Notes: generated from the letters alone by a model not told the origin. Positions 1 through 8,392 are shown, counted from the first letter of the stretch. The stretch is DNA of 64,000 nucleotides from Rugosimonospora africana (GCF_016862975.1 NZ_BONZ01000021.1:1-64000); one strand, 5' to 3'. A program made the numbers and translations.

Positions 1-1648
1 GGGGGGGGGGAACCGGCGGGTCACCGGCCGGCGCGGTGGCGAGCGGCGCGGTGGCGATTGGCCCAGTGGCGAGCGGTGCGGTGGCGACCGGCCCGGCGCC
101 GACCGGCGCGGACGCGGGCACGGCGGTGGCGACCGGCGTGGGGGCTGCCGCCGCGGCGAGGACGGGCACGAGAGACACCGGCTCGGCCGGCGCCGCGCCG
201 ACGGGGGACGACGCGGCGCCGGACATCGGTGAGGCGGCGTCCGCCGCGCGGATCACGTCGACCGCGTGGGCGAGGAATTCCGCCGGCACCGGGAAGTGCT
301 GGCGGACCACCTCGGCGAGGTGCTCCACCTTGGCCCGGGACAGCCAGAGGATCTGCGTGATCGGCAGGAACAGCGCGAGCCGCAGGCAGGCCAGCGCGTA
401 CCGGTCGACGCCGGTGCCGGTCACCGACTGCGGGGCGGCGAAGCCCTGGTTACCCAGTGCCGGCCGGGCGTTCTCCGCCACCAGGGAGGCCACCTCGAAG
501 TCGAGCAGCGCCACGGTGTCGTCCGGCCGGACGAGGACGTTGAACGGGTGCAGGTCGCCGTACACCACGCCGCGCTCGTGCATGTCCAGCACCGCCGCCT
601 CGACCTGCCAGTACACGCGCAGGGCCCAGTCGACGTACTCGGCGTACGCGTCCGGGGCGGCCCCGACCTCGATCATCGGGTACCGGCGCACGAGCGCCTT
701 GTGCAGCGGTACGCCGTCGATGTACTCCATCGCCAGGAACCGGTGCTCGCCGAGGGTGAAGAACTCGTACGCCTGCGGGATCCCCGCGACGCCGGCCAGG
801 CGCCGCAGGATGTCGAACTCCCGGGCCGCCCGGGCGACGGCGTCCGCCCCGCTGCCGTCCAGGCCGGCGTGCGGGCGGGCCTCCTTCAGCACGATCGGCC
901 GGCCGTCCGGCACGGTCGTGCCGCGGTACAGCCCGCCCCCGTTGGAGAAGTGCATGACGCTCTGGATGGTGTACGGGATGTCGGACACCGTGACGGCGTT
1001 GCGGGCGGCCAGGTGCGGCGCCAGGAAGTCGGGCAGCGTCAGCCAGGCGGGTACCCGGAAGACCGGGTCCCGCCGGTCCGGGACCAGGGTGCCGGTGCCG
1101 TCCTCGATGGCGAGCACCACCTGGCCGGACTCGTCGACGCAGTGCCGGGGTGCGAAGCCGCCGTACCGTACGTGCAGCGGGCCACTGCCCCAGCGCAGGT
1201 CGCTCAGGATGTACGGGCCGGGCTCACCGTCCAGGAGGTCGCCGAGTTCGCGCAGGATCCGTTCGCAGGCGGCGTCGTCGCGCGGGTAGATGGTGACGAG
1301 CTTGCCGCTGTACCCGCGGGGCGCGTACTTCGAGCTGCGCAGCCACAGCGCGGTCTCGGAGCGCAGGAACTTGAACTCGATGCCCCGGGTCAGGCAGTAG
1401 TCCCACACCGTGTCGAGGATGCGGACGGCGTTGGTCAGGGTCGCCGAGACGTGGATCTTCCAGCCCTGCGCCGGCAGGTCCACCTCCTGCGGAGCGAAGA
1501 CCAGCCAGTCGCTCTGTTCCTCGCGCCGCCACCCGTCGGGCAGCGGGCGGCTCGCGGTCGGGAACGTCTTGCCGGCGGTGCTTTCCGAATGGAGCGCGTC
1601 GTAGAACAGCGGATGAGCCACGCAGAACGCTTCGTATCGCTCGCTCAA
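1..1648 (-). CDS. lanKC: Class III lanthipeptide synthetase LanKC, 3' end cut by window
   Basis: Three-domain enzyme (lyase, kinase, cyclase) that phosphorylates Ser/Thr of a precursor peptide, eliminates phosphate and forms (labionin/lanthionine) rings. Visible are the N-terminal lyase part (about residues 1-220, with the family-typical [13 protein letters not shown] and [11 protein letters not shown] segments) and the kinase-like domain (about 225-490) with LKEARPHAG (Lys near 253), YGDLHPFN (near 366) and DFE instead of DFG (near 383). An Ala/Pro/Thr-rich linker follows and the cyclase domain lies outside the window. The start is taken as TTG at 1648 because GGAGG (1658-1662) sits 9 nt upstream; TTG 1657 is too close to it. 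No precursor peptide was recognised in the visible flank; it may lie beyond the edge. Confidence 0.9.
   Translation of the reverse strand, partial: MSERYEAFCVAHPLFYDALHSESTAGKTFPTASRPLPDGWRREEQSDWLVFAPQEVDLPAQGWKIHVSATLTNAVRILDTVWDYCLTRGIEFKFLRSETALWLRSSKYAPRGYSGKLVTIYPRDDAACERILRELGDLLDGEPGPYILSDLRWGSGPLHVRYGGFAPRHCVDESGQVVLAIEDGTGTLVPDRRDPVFRVPAWLTLPDFLAPHLAARNAVTVSDIPYTIQSVMHFSNGGGLYRGTTVPDGRPIVLKEARPHAGLDGSGADAVARAAREFDILRRLAGVAGIPQAYEFFTLGEHRFLAMEYIDGVPLHKALVRRYPMIEVGAAPDAYAEYVDWALRVYWQVEAAVLDMHERGVVYGDLHPFNVLVRPDDTVALLDFEVASLVAENARPALGNQGFAAPQSVTGTGVDRYALACLRLALFLPITQILWLSRAKVEHLAEVVRQHFPVPAEFLAHAVDVIRAADAASPMSGAASSPVGAAPAEPVSLVPVLAAAAAPTPVATAVPASAPVGAGPVATAPLATGPIATAPLATAPAGDPPVPPP
36..95. 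repeat. 15-bp tandem repeat in the LanKC linker
   Basis: Units beginning GTGGCG start at 36, 51, 66 and 81, and degenerate units follow. In the LanKC frame they encode an Ala/Thr/Pro-rich pentapeptide repeat between the kinase and the expected cyclase domain. The window itself begins with ten G residues, which encode prolines in this frame. Confidence 0.7.
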
Positions 1649-1669
1649 TCCCGTCAACCTCCAGCGCCG

Positions 1670-1689
1670 GACGATGTACGTACATCGTC
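1670..1689. promoter_or_regulatory. 20-bp perfect palindrome upstream of lanKC (operator candidate)
   Basis: GACGATGTACGTACATCGTC reads the same on both strands over 20 bp. It ends 21 bp before the lanKC start and just upstream of its ribosome site, so it lies in the leader or core promoter. A dimeric repressor (TetR-type, for example) is the natural reading. No cognate regulator is adjacent in the window. Confidence 0.6.
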
Positions 1690-1934
1690 GTCGTGGCGCC
1701 GGTGCCGCCCCAGTGTGCGTTGTCACTGGTCAGCGTGGGTTTGACCGAGCCGACTCCGGTGAACGTCACGCCCCGCGCGTGCGTTTCGCACGGCCCACGG
1801 GCAGAGGCTCACCGACGCCGCCGCTCACTGACACCGCCGCTCACTGACACCGTCCCGCTCACGAACCGCGCCCGCTCGCCGGTGTCGAGCCGGGTCAGGC
1901 GCGCATTGCGGCACGATTCGGCCCGTAACGCCGC

Positions 1935-2813
1935 GTGACACCGGTACGGGAGACTGGACCGGTGTTCCTGGCGCCCCTGGTATCGACGCGCCGTCGCAAG
2001 CGGGCCGTCGTGCTCGGCCTCACCGCGGTACTGAGCCCGGTCTGGGGTACGGCGGGCACACCGGTCACCGACCTCGGAAACCGGCCGCCCGCCGTCGTCG
2101 TGAACCCGACGACCGTGGCCGCGATCCGGTCCGGCCGGCCCACCGGGTACCCGATCGGCGGCATCGACATCTCGGGCCACGACCACCAGCGGTTCGGCGT
2201 GCAGTGGGCCACCGAGGCGGCGGCCGGCAGCCAGTTCGTCTACGTGAAGGCGACCGAGGGCACGACGTACGTGAATCCGTACTTCGTCCGTGACTCCGCC
2301 GACGCCCGGGCCGCGGGCCGCTACGTCGGCGCGTACGTGTACGCCCGCCCGGACCGCGGCAATCCGATCGGTCAGGCGGAGTTCTTCCTGCGCCACATCC
2401 AGCGCGTCCGGGACGGCCGCACCCTCGTGCCGTTCGTCGACCTGGAGTGGCCGTACGCCGCGGTGAAGACCAACTCCTGCTACAACCTGAACCCGGCCCA
2501 GCTGCGTGCGTGGATCCACGCCTTCATCGGCCGCCTGGAGGCCGGCATCGGCCGCAAGCCGATGATTTACACCAACGCGCACTGGTGGGATCCGTGCACC
2601 GGAAACGACGCGTCGTTCGGGCGGTACCCGCTGGACCTGTCGAACTACACGAAGAAGCCGCCCACGCTGCCGGCCGGGTGGACGACGTTCGCGCTGTGGC
2701 AATACGCGCCGGGCAATCCGAGCAAGCGCGACGACCACGACCGGGACGTCGTCAACGGTGGGATGGCCGGACTGAAGAAGCTGGTGTGGCCGCCGCCCCG
2801 GGCGCAGCGTTGA
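1935..2813 (+). CDS. Secreted GH25 muramidase (lysozyme)
   Basis: N-acetylmuramidase of glycoside hydrolase family 25, expected to cut the beta-1,4 bond of peptidoglycan outside the cell. An N-terminal Arg-rich stretch and hydrophobic segment (about residues 18-40) looks like a signal peptide or anchor. The catalytic domain covers about 70-285: GIDISGHD (near 75), KATEGTTYVNP, FVDLEW (D-x-E acid pair near 169-171), MIYTN and ALWQY. It has no recognisable wall-binding domain, and 292 aa fits a single-domain enzyme. The start is GTG 1935; no strong ribosome site is visible, so a nearby internal start is possible. It is divergent from lanKC. Confidence 0.9.
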   Translation: MTPVRETGPVFLAPLVSTRRRKRAVVLGLTAVLSPVWGTAGTPVTDLGNRPPAVVVNPTTVAAIRSGRPTGYPIGGIDISGHDHQRFGVQWATEAAAGSQFVYVKATEGTTYVNPYFVRDSADARAAGRYVGAYVYARPDRGNPIGQAEFFLRHIQRVRDGRTLVPFVDLEWPYAAVKTNSCYNLNPAQLRAWIHAFIGRLEAGIGRKPMIYTNAHWWDPCTGNDASFGRYPLDLSNYTKKPPTLPAGWTTFALWQYAPGNPSKRDDHDRDVVNGGMAGLKKLVWPPPRAQR

Positions 2814-2853
2814 CGGTTAGCGCCGGTGGTAACGATCGGATAGCGTGCCCCGC

Positions 2854-4053
2854 ATGGGAATCTTGGACCGGTTCGCTGGATCCTCGCGGGACAGGTTCGC
2901 CAGGGAGGCGCTGCGAATCGCGCGACGCACCGCCGGGGTGGTCAGCGCGCAGTACGACCGGGAGGCGTTCGCGATCGCGGTACGCCGGCCCGGCGCCCGC
3001 GAACCCATCTGGATCTACCTGTCCAACGTGTACGCCGAGTGCGCCGGTGCCTCCCGTTCCGAGCGTCGGGAGCGCATCGACCGGCTGATCCGCATCATGG
3101 CCGAACCGCACGTCGACGAGGCGTGGGAGTCGGTGCGCCCGAAGCTGCGCCCGGTGCTGCGTCCGGTCACGTTCGGTCAGGCCGGAGTGACCGGGGTCGT
3201 GCCGCCGATCTCCCGTGCCGCGCTGCCGCTGCTGCGCGAACTCGTCGTCATCGACCAGCCGGAGTCGATGGCCTACGTCGGGCCGAGCCGGCTGGACGCC
3301 TGGGGCGTGACGGTCGACGAGGTCTTCGACGCCGCCCGGGCCAACCTGACGCAGATCTCCGACGAGTGGTTGCGCCACGACTGGCCCGGCGACGACGCGC
3401 TGATCAGGATGATCGACACCGGCGACGGCTATTTCACGTCGCTGCTGCTGGCACCCGACTGGCTCGCCGAGGTGTCCCGGCGTGCCGGCAAGCCGGTCGT
3501 CGCGTTCGTCCCGGACACCAACACCGTGCTGCTGTGCGACGTCGCGGGCGGCGGGCTCGCCGCGCTGTACGAGATGGTGGAGAAGGAGTACGGCGAGGCG
3601 ATCCGTGGGCTGTCCCCGGTCGGGTACGTGGCCGGCCCGGACGGCCGGGTGGTCCCGTACGCGCCGGTGGACCACGCCGACCGGGTCGCGGCGCGGCGGG
3701 CCGAGGTGCTGCTGGCCGCGACCGAGTACGGCGCGCAGACCCAGTGGCTGGCCAAGCAGTACGACCAGGCCGGCATCGACGTGTACGTCGGGCGCCTGCT
3801 GGCCGTGGCGCGGCCGGGCGAACCCGCGGTCACGGTGGCCACCTGGACCGACGGGATCACCTCGCTGCTGCCCGAGGCGCAGTACATCTCGTTCGTCGGC
3901 GACGGTGGCCCGGGCCCCCGGGTGCCGTGGCGCGTGGTCGCCGAGCTGGTCGGCCTGGAGCCGGAGCCGCTGCTCGCCCCGGCCCGGTACCGGGTCAGCG
4001 CCTGGCCGCCGCCGGAGGTGATGGCGGAGCTGCGGGCCCGCGCGATCGACTGA
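2854..4053 (+). CDS. DUF1444 (YtpQ)-like cytosolic protein
   Basis: Protein of about 399 aa with no signal peptide or membrane segment. The middle (IRP..TFG pattern, then RELVVIDQP, WGVTVDEVFDAARANL, DTGDGYF) follows the order of motifs in the DUF1444/YtpQ family, whose biochemical role is unknown. ATG 2854 is chosen because a TAGCGT box (2841-2846) lies 7 nt upstream, as in leaderless actinobacterial transcripts; GTG 2845 in the same frame is the alternative. It stands alone and converges on the next gene. The family assignment is by pattern only. Confidence 0.65.
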   Translation: MGILDRFAGSSRDRFAREALRIARRTAGVVSAQYDREAFAIAVRRPGAREPIWIYLSNVYAECAGASRSERRERIDRLIRIMAEPHVDEAWESVRPKLRPVLRPVTFGQAGVTGVVPPISRAALPLLRELVVIDQPESMAYVGPSRLDAWGVTVDEVFDAARANLTQISDEWLRHDWPGDDALIRMIDTGDGYFTSLLLAPDWLAEVSRRAGKPVVAFVPDTNTVLLCDVAGGGLAALYEMVEKEYGEAIRGLSPVGYVAGPDGRVVPYAPVDHADRVAARRAEVLLAATEYGAQTQWLAKQYDQAGIDVYVGRLLAVARPGEPAVTVATWTDGITSLLPEAQYISFVGDGGPGPRVPWRVVAELVGLEPEPLLAPARYRVSAWPPPEVMAELRARAID

Positions 4054-4079
4054 GTCGCCGGCGGCGGATCGCCGGACTC
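4052..4079. terminator. Hairpin between convergent genes
   Basis: GAGTC-GC-CGGCG pairs with CGCCG-GACTC across a 6-nt loop, giving a 10-bp stem with a 2-nt bulge directly after the stop of the upstream gene. There is no T-run, as is usual for GC-rich actinobacterial terminators. Confidence 0.4.
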
Positions 4080-4096
4080 GGTGGTCGGGCCCGGCT

Positions 4097-4651
4097 CTAC
4101 GGCGCCTCGATGCCGGCGATCCGGTACTTGTGGACCTCGACGGACCGCAGGTCGGGGAGGTCCGGCAGCGGCCTGCCCGAGTCGCGGAACCGGTGCAGGT
4201 CCTCGTCGGAGGCCCACCGCTCGAAGATGTTGATGCGCCCGGGGTCGATCGGGTCGGCCGTCTGGACGAAGTCGTGGCAGCCCGGCGCCTGCCGCGCCCG
4301 CGAAGCGACCTCGGCGACGCCGGTCAGGTACCGGTCACGGTCGGCCGGATCCAGGTGGAGCTGACCGGCGACAATGATCAGTTGAAGGCTCGTGGGCGCC
4401 CGCGGCGTCGCGGCACGGGCCTCGCTCAGGATCGCGGACGCTTCTGCACGCGCCCGGTCCACGGTCGCGCGGGCCTGAGCCTCGGTGGCCGTCCGGTGGT
4501 CCTCGGCCTGCCTTTCGGCGAGCCGGAGGATCCGCTCGACCCTGGAGCCCAGGTCGGATAGGCCCGCGCGATCCGGCCGCGGTTCGCGAGAGCGTGGTTC
4601 GTCGGCGCGTGGTCGCCTCCGCCAGAACCCGCGTCCGGCTGCGCCTCCCAT
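4097..4651 (-). CDS. Coiled-coil protein fused to an antibiotic-biosynthesis-monooxygenase (ABM) domain
   Basis: 184 aa in one frame. Residues about 30-85 are a charged helical stretch (RVERILRLAERQAEDHR, then Ala/Arg/Glu heptads) like the DivIVA-type coiled coils of actinomycetes. Residues about 88-184 form a small ferredoxin-like ABM/YgiN domain (LIIVAGQLHL, GCHDFVQ, INIFERWASDEDLHRF). ABM domains act as cofactor-free monooxygenases or heme/quinol-related enzymes, but substrate cannot be read here. The start is ATG 4651 with GGGAGG 5-6 nt upstream; a TTG at 4693 would add 14 residues. The fusion is unusual and is discussed in the findings. Confidence 0.75.
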   Translation of the reverse strand: MGGAAGRGFWRRRPRADEPRSREPRPDRAGLSDLGSRVERILRLAERQAEDHRTATEAQARATVDRARAEASAILSEARAATPRAPTSLQLIIVAGQLHLDPADRDRYLTGVAEVASRARQAPGCHDFVQTADPIDPGRINIFERWASDEDLHRFRDSGRPLPDLPDLRSVEVHKYRIAGIEAP

Positions 4652-4731
4652 GCCGCCTCCCGATTCCGTCCCGTCCGGTGGTGACCGTGTCAACGGTCTC
4701 AGTACGGGTCAAGCCCGATCACGGCGAACCG

Positions 4732-4761
4732 CTGCCCCGGCCGGGAGGCCGGCCGGGGCAG
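4732..4761 (-). terminator. Strong GC hairpin after the GH6 cellulase
   Basis: A perfect 13-bp stem with a GAGG loop lies 17 nt after the stop of the cellulase gene and upstream of the ABM-fusion gene on the same strand. It should separate the two transcripts. No U-tract is present. Confidence 0.7.
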
Positions 4762-4777
4762 CGCGCGGCGGATCGGC

Positions 4778-6091
4778 TCAGAACAGGTTCGGGTTGACCG
4801 TCAGCGGCGGGTTCGCGTTCTGCGCGAGCGTGTGCGCCTGTGCCGGCCACCACGCGCCGGCCGCCGGGTCGACGATGCCGTACTCGGGGTCGACCGTGCC
4901 GCCCGCGATGCCACGGTTGCACTGGCCGTCGGACTCACCGATCGTCTTCACGTACAGGTACGCGTCGACGAGCGGGACGCCCGTACTGGCGGTCGGGCGT
5001 ACGCCCATGCCGCGACCGGGCGGGTTGCACCAGACCTGCGGATCGCCGCTGTACGTGCCGGGCGCCGGGGCCCAGTGGCCCTGCCCGTTGCGGCTGGTGT
5101 CCACGACGAAGTGGGTCAGCTGCGCCACCGGCGGCGTACCGGCGTTCTGCGCGTACCAGGCGTCGGTCCAGTGCCACGTGCTCGGGTCGGACGGTGACAC
5201 GGAGTTGCCCGGTGCCCCGTCGTTCGGGGCCGCGGCCGAGTAGTACTGGCTCGCGCACCAGTCGGTGTGTCCGGCGGCCCAGTCGGGTCCCAGGGTGGCG
5301 AACCAGACGCACTCCGAGACCCAGGTGCCGTACTCGTCGACCTGGCCGGTCGGCTCGAAGTTGGACACGTTGAGGAAGAATCCCTGCGTCTGCGCGACGC
5401 CGGCCTGGATGAGCCGGGCCGCCATGTCGCCGACCGCGTGCCACTGGCTGTGCCCCGCGTCGAGGTACACCGAGGTGCCCGGGTGCGCTTCGAGGACACC
5501 GATCGCGTACCTGATGTCGGCGATGCGCGCGGCACTGATCGCCCCGGTCGGGTCGGTTGTCGGGCCGCAGTCCGACGGCAGGTTCGCCAGCGCGTCGGGT
5601 TCGAGGATCACCACCGCCTTGCCGTCGCCGAGACCGCTGGCGAAGGCCGCGATCCATGCCTGGTAGTCCGCGTCGGACTGCGCGCCGCCGGCCGAGTACT
5701 GCGAGCAGTCGCGCAACGGGATGTCGTACGCGACCAGGACCGGTACGGCGCGCTGCGCGGCGGCGTGGCGTACCAGCGTGCGAACCTGGTCCTTCACCTG
5801 CGCCGGGGTGCCCTGGGTGAACCAGGTCGCCTCGGGCCACGTGGCCAGCTTCGCCATGGCGGCCGCGCCCGGGAAGTCGCGGTGCAGCAGGTCGGTGACG
5901 GCCTGGTGCGCCGCCTCGCTGTCGGGATTCACGTAGAACCTGGTGCCAGGGGTCAGTGCCCGGCCGGTGGACGGCGCGCTGGCCCACGCCGTGCCGGTGG
6001 TGGCCACCACCGCGGCGCCGGTCGTCGCCGCGCCGAGGCAGGCGACCAGCGCGGCCATGGCGAGCCGGTGTCGTGTCAAGGGGATACGCAC
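4778..6091 (-). CDS. Secreted GH6 cellulase (endoglucanase/cellobiohydrolase)
   Basis: Inverting beta-1,4-glucanase of family GH6, exported and acting on cellulose. A Sec-type signal peptide (Arg-rich start, hydrophobic core to about residue 33) is followed directly by the catalytic domain, with no cellulose-binding module at either end. Family landmarks: TFYVNP-like entry, VLVAYDIPLRDCSQYSAGG, VVILEPDAL (near 163), YLDAGHSQW, FFLNVSNF, VVDTSRNGQG, WCNPPGRGMG and a C-terminal DAYLYVKTIGESDG. The GTG start at 6091 has GAAGGAG 5 nt upstream. An earlier in-frame start would lie within the promoter. Regulation: a CebR/CelR-type operator and a TTGACA -35 precede it. Confidence 0.93.
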   Translation of the reverse strand: MRIPLTRHRLAMAALVACLGAATTGAAVVATTGTAWASAPSTGRALTPGTRFYVNPDSEAAHQAVTDLLHRDFPGAAAMAKLATWPEATWFTQGTPAQVKDQVRTLVRHAAAQRAVPVLVAYDIPLRDCSQYSAGGAQSDADYQAWIAAFASGLGDGKAVVILEPDALANLPSDCGPTTDPTGAISAARIADIRYAIGVLEAHPGTSVYLDAGHSQWHAVGDMAARLIQAGVAQTQGFFLNVSNFEPTGQVDEYGTWVSECVWFATLGPDWAAGHTDWCASQYYSAAAPNDGAPGNSVSPSDPSTWHWTDAWYAQNAGTPPVAQLTHFVVDTSRNGQGHWAPAPGTYSGDPQVWCNPPGRGMGVRPTASTGVPLVDAYLYVKTIGESDGQCNRGIAGGTVDPEYGIVDPAAGAWWPAQAHTLAQNANPPLTVNPNLF

Positions 6092-6127
6092 GGATGCTCC
6101 TTCGGGTTGGAACGAGCAGACGGGGTG

Positions 6128-6141
6128 TGGGAACGCTCCCA
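6128..6141. promoter_or_regulatory. CebR/CelR-type operator upstream of GH6 cellulase
   Basis: TGGGAACGCTCCCA matches 13 of 14 bases of the TGGGAGCGCTCCCA operator known for the cellobiose-responsive LacI repressors CebR/CelR of Streptomyces and Thermobifida. It sits between the promoter and the cellulase start, where bound repressor would block transcription. The two LacI proteins in this window have different apparent operators, so the regulator is probably elsewhere. Confidence 0.75.
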
Positions 6142-6146
6142 CGGCA

Positions 6147-6175
6147 AGCTTGGAGATATCGCCGTACGGTGTCAA
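6147..6175 (-). promoter_or_regulatory. Putative promoter of the GH6 cellulase
   Basis: On the minus strand TTGACA (6175-6170) is followed after 17 nt by CAAGCT (6152-6147), a weak -10. The CebR-type box begins six bases further down, so it covers the expected transcription start. Confidence 0.45.
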
Positions 6176-6279
6176 CAGCCGGACGGCCGAGCCTGCCGCC
6201 GCCGGGCAGCCGGGTAACGCACCGCCGCCGGGCGCCGCCGATTAGAGTGCAGTAACTTCCCGTTCGGAGAGGGGACCCC

Positions 6280-6747
6280 ATGGCCGCCGCCGCGCTCGCC
6301 GCACCGCCGCTGACCATCCTGCTGGTGGAGGACGACGACGCCGACGTCGCGCTGATCGAGGAGTACTTCGACGAGCAGTCCCTGCCGGGTGAGCTGCACC
6401 GGGTGCCGGACGGGATCGTCGCGCTGCAGTTCCTGCGCCGGGAGAACGGCTTCGGGGACGCGCCGCGCCCCGACCTGATCCTGCTCGACCTGAACATGCC
6501 CAGGATGGACGGTCGGGAACTGCTGCAGGTCATCAAGGCCGCCGACTCGCCGTGGAAGTCGATCCCGGTCATCGTGTTCACCACGTCCGCCGCGGCCGAG
6601 GACATCGCGCGCAGCTACCACGCGTACGCGAACGCGTTCGTCACCAAGGCCATCGACTACAACGACTTCCAGGGTGCCCTCTCCAAGATTCACGAGTTCT
6701 TCGGAGCGGTGGCCTCGCTCGATCGAGGAGAGCGGGACCGCCCGTAG
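6280..6747 (+). CDS. Stand-alone CheY/Rcp1-like response regulator receiver
   Basis: 155 aa, a single receiver domain with no output domain. It has the acidic pocket EDDDAD near residues 18-23, the phospho-acceptor in LLDLNMPRMDG (Asp near 69), the conserved Thr in VFTTS and the Lys in VTKAID. It resembles Rcp1-type regulators that partner bacteriophytochrome or hybrid kinases. No kinase is adjacent, so its partner is unknown. ATG 6280 with GGAGAGGGG upstream. It is divergent from the cellulase. Confidence 0.88.
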   Translation: MAAAALAAPPLTILLVEDDDADVALIEEYFDEQSLPGELHRVPDGIVALQFLRRENGFGDAPRPDLILLDLNMPRMDGRELLQVIKAADSPWKSIPVIVFTTSAAAEDIARSYHAYANAFVTKAIDYNDFQGALSKIHEFFGAVASLDRGERDRP

Positions 6748-6803
6748 GATTCGCTTCCCGGTTTCGCCCGGTACGCCCGAGTGGGCGGTACCCGTTCCGG
6801 TGA

Positions 6804-6965
6804 ATGTCCGCCCCGGCTACCGCCGCATCCGGGACGCCCGGCACGCCGGCCGGCGACAATGTGCCCGGTATCGAGCATTCGCCGGAAGAGGTGGCAATGA
6901 TCCGCAAAGGCGCACCGCCGGTCCAGCCCGGCCCGACCCCGGCTGCCGGGAAGGGGACGCGATGA
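6804..6965 (+). CDS. Small 53-aa protein, coupled to the next gene
   Basis: ATG 6804 opens a 53-codon frame (starts MSAPATAASGTPG, contains IEHSPEEVAMIRKG, ends in a Pro/Gly-rich tail). Its TGA overlaps the ATG of the following holin-like gene as ATGA, the arrangement of a translationally coupled pair. No signal peptide, membrane segment or recognised family. The ribosome site is weak, and shorter versions starting at GTG 6861 or ATG 6897 (the latter behind GGAAGAGG) are possible. Confidence 0.45.
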   Translation: MSAPATAASGTPGTPAGDNVPGIEHSPEEVAMIRKGAPPVQPGPTPAAGKGTR

Positions 6966-7405
6966 GTGAGCGACGCACCGCCCGGTTGGCGGCCGGGGCC
7001 GACGACGACGCGGTCAACCGGCTGGCCTCCGACTTCGCCGCCGTCGGCCATCAGGAGGCGGCCGCGCTGCGCGACGACGCGCTGACCGCGCTGTCCGGCG
7101 TCGCGGGTGGAGCGACCCTGCTGGTGGCCGGCGGCGTGTCCGCGGTGCTGGCCGTGTCGATGGCGTCCACGGCCGCGCTGCGCGCGCTGGAGACGCGCCT
7201 GTCGCCCCGGTGGGCGGCGGCGGTGATGGCCGTCGGGTACCTGGGTGTCGCCGCGGGTACCACGGCCGCCGCGGTCCGGGAGTTGCGCGCCGCCGGGGGT
7301 GGCGCCCAGCGGATGACCGACCAGGTCGCCAACGAACTGTCGGTGCTCGGGCGCAGGATCAGCAGCCAGGTGCGGCGGGCGTACCGCCCGGGCGCCGCGC
7401 GGTAG
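6962..7405 (+). CDS. Phage-holin-superfamily III / actinobacterial Holin-X-like membrane protein
   Basis: 147 aa. N-terminal amphipathic part (LASDFAAVGHQEAAALRDD), then two hydrophobic segments at about residues 45-70 and 80-105, then a charged C-terminal helix. This pattern matches the small chromosomal membrane proteins annotated as phage holin family in actinomycetes, which are not usually phage genes. ATG 6962 has GGAAGGGGA upstream. Neighbours are not phage-like, so a lytic role is unlikely. Confidence 0.65.
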   Translation: MSERRTARLAAGADDDAVNRLASDFAAVGHQEAAALRDDALTALSGVAGGATLLVAGGVSAVLAVSMASTAALRALETRLSPRWAAAVMAVGYLGVAAGTTAAAVRELRAAGGGAQRMTDQVANELSVLGRRISSQVRRAYRPGAAR

Positions 7406-7410
7406 CACCG

Positions 7411-7944
7411 TTGGGTGCTCCGTCGCCCGGCCGGGTGGGGCCGTTCGGCCGCGCCGTGATCGCCGGCGTGCTGGCCGGTTGCGGCTTCGCCGCCTGGACG
7501 GTCGGGTCATACGGCGTGGGTGGCCGCGGGACGTGGCGGCCGCTGAACCTGGTCGCCCACGTGGTGTGGCGCGACGCGCCCACGTCCGGCGGGTTCAGCC
7601 TCATGGGCGCCGTGGTGGGCCTGCTGATCCTGCTGGCGGCCGGCATCGTGTTGATCGCCCCGTACGCCGCGCTGGCCTCCGGCGCCGGACTGTCCGCCCC
7701 GGTGACGCTGGTCGGCGCCGCTGTCTACACCAACGCGGCGTGGGTGATCGGCGACTACCTCGTGTGGCCGAAACTCGATCCGGTTGCCGCCCGGGACTTC
7801 TCCCCCGGCGTGGCCTGGCTGGGGCATATCGTGGGCGGCATAGCGGCCGGGGCCGCGCTGGCCGCCCAGCCGGGGCTGGGTTCCGCCGCCCGCCGCCGCT
7901 GGGCCTCGATCACCGGCGCGGCCGGACGGCTGCCCGGGGGCTGA
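7411..7944 (+). CDS. Membrane protein of unknown function, about four helices
   Basis: About 177 aa with hydrophobic stretches at roughly residues 14-35, 68-95, 100-122 and 138-160 (AVIAGVLAGCGFAAW, MGAVVGLLILLAAGIVLIAPYA, VTLVGAAVYTNAAWVIGDYLVW, WLGHIVGGIAAGAALA). I do not recognise the family. TTG 7411 gives the longest plausible reading and GTG 7435 is equally possible. It follows the holin-like gene by five bases, which suggests one transcript. Confidence 0.6.
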   Translation: MGAPSPGRVGPFGRAVIAGVLAGCGFAAWTVGSYGVGGRGTWRPLNLVAHVVWRDAPTSGGFSLMGAVVGLLILLAAGIVLIAPYAALASGAGLSAPVTLVGAAVYTNAAWVIGDYLVWPKLDPVAARDFSPGVAWLGHIVGGIAAGAALAAQPGLGSAARRRWASITGAAGRLPGG

Positions 7945-7975
7945 CCCGGGGCGACGCTGATCCAGGGGGCGCGAC

Positions 7976-8392
7976 GTGCGGACCGAGTCCACGCTGTTCA
8001 ACATCATCGGCGCTTTCCTGTACCTGTGCGCCGGCACGTACGCGTGGTGGACCGACAAGCTGAACCGTATCGAGTGGGCCGGCACCATGGAGCTGCTCCT
8101 GGCCGGCACGCTGGCGGTGGCGGTCGGCATGTACTTCGCCTTCGTGGCGCGGCGCATCCATCCCCGTCCGGAAGACCGGCACGCCGCGATCGCCGAGGGG
8201 GCCGGCGACATCGGCTTCTTCAGCCCGGGCAGCTACTGGCCGCTCGGGCTGGGCCTCGCGGTGGCGGTGGGCGCGATCGGCATCGCGATGGCCCAGTCCT
8301 GGCTGGCGATCCTCGGGCTGATCGGCGTCTTCCTCACGACCGGCGGGCTGCTCTTCGAGTACTACCACGTCAAGACGGCGGCCGGTGACTGA
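7976..8392 (+). CDS. ctaF: Cytochrome c oxidase subunit IV, actinobacterial type
   Basis: 138 aa with four hydrophobic segments, the size and layout of the actinobacterial fourth subunit of the aa3 oxidase ([81 protein letters not shown]). It is needed for oxidase assembly or stability in the membrane. GTG start. Its last 23 bases overlap the 3' end of ctaD on the other strand, so the pair converges rather than forming the usual operon. Confidence 0.88.
   Translation: MRTESTLFNIIGAFLYLCAGTYAWWTDKLNRIEWAGTMELLLAGTLAVAVGMYFAFVARRIHPRPEDRHAAIAEGAGDIGFFSPGSYWPLGLGLAVAVGAIGIAMAQSWLAILGLIGVFLTTGGLLFEYYHVKTAAGD

Noticed and set aside
1649-1934. Possible lanthipeptide precursor upstream of lanKC
   Set aside because: No short frame with a class III leader and Ser/Cys-rich core was seen on either strand.
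6962-7405. Prophage remnant suggested by the holin-like protein
   Set aside because: Neighbours are ordinary chromosomal genes, and this protein type is widespread in actinomycete chromosomes.
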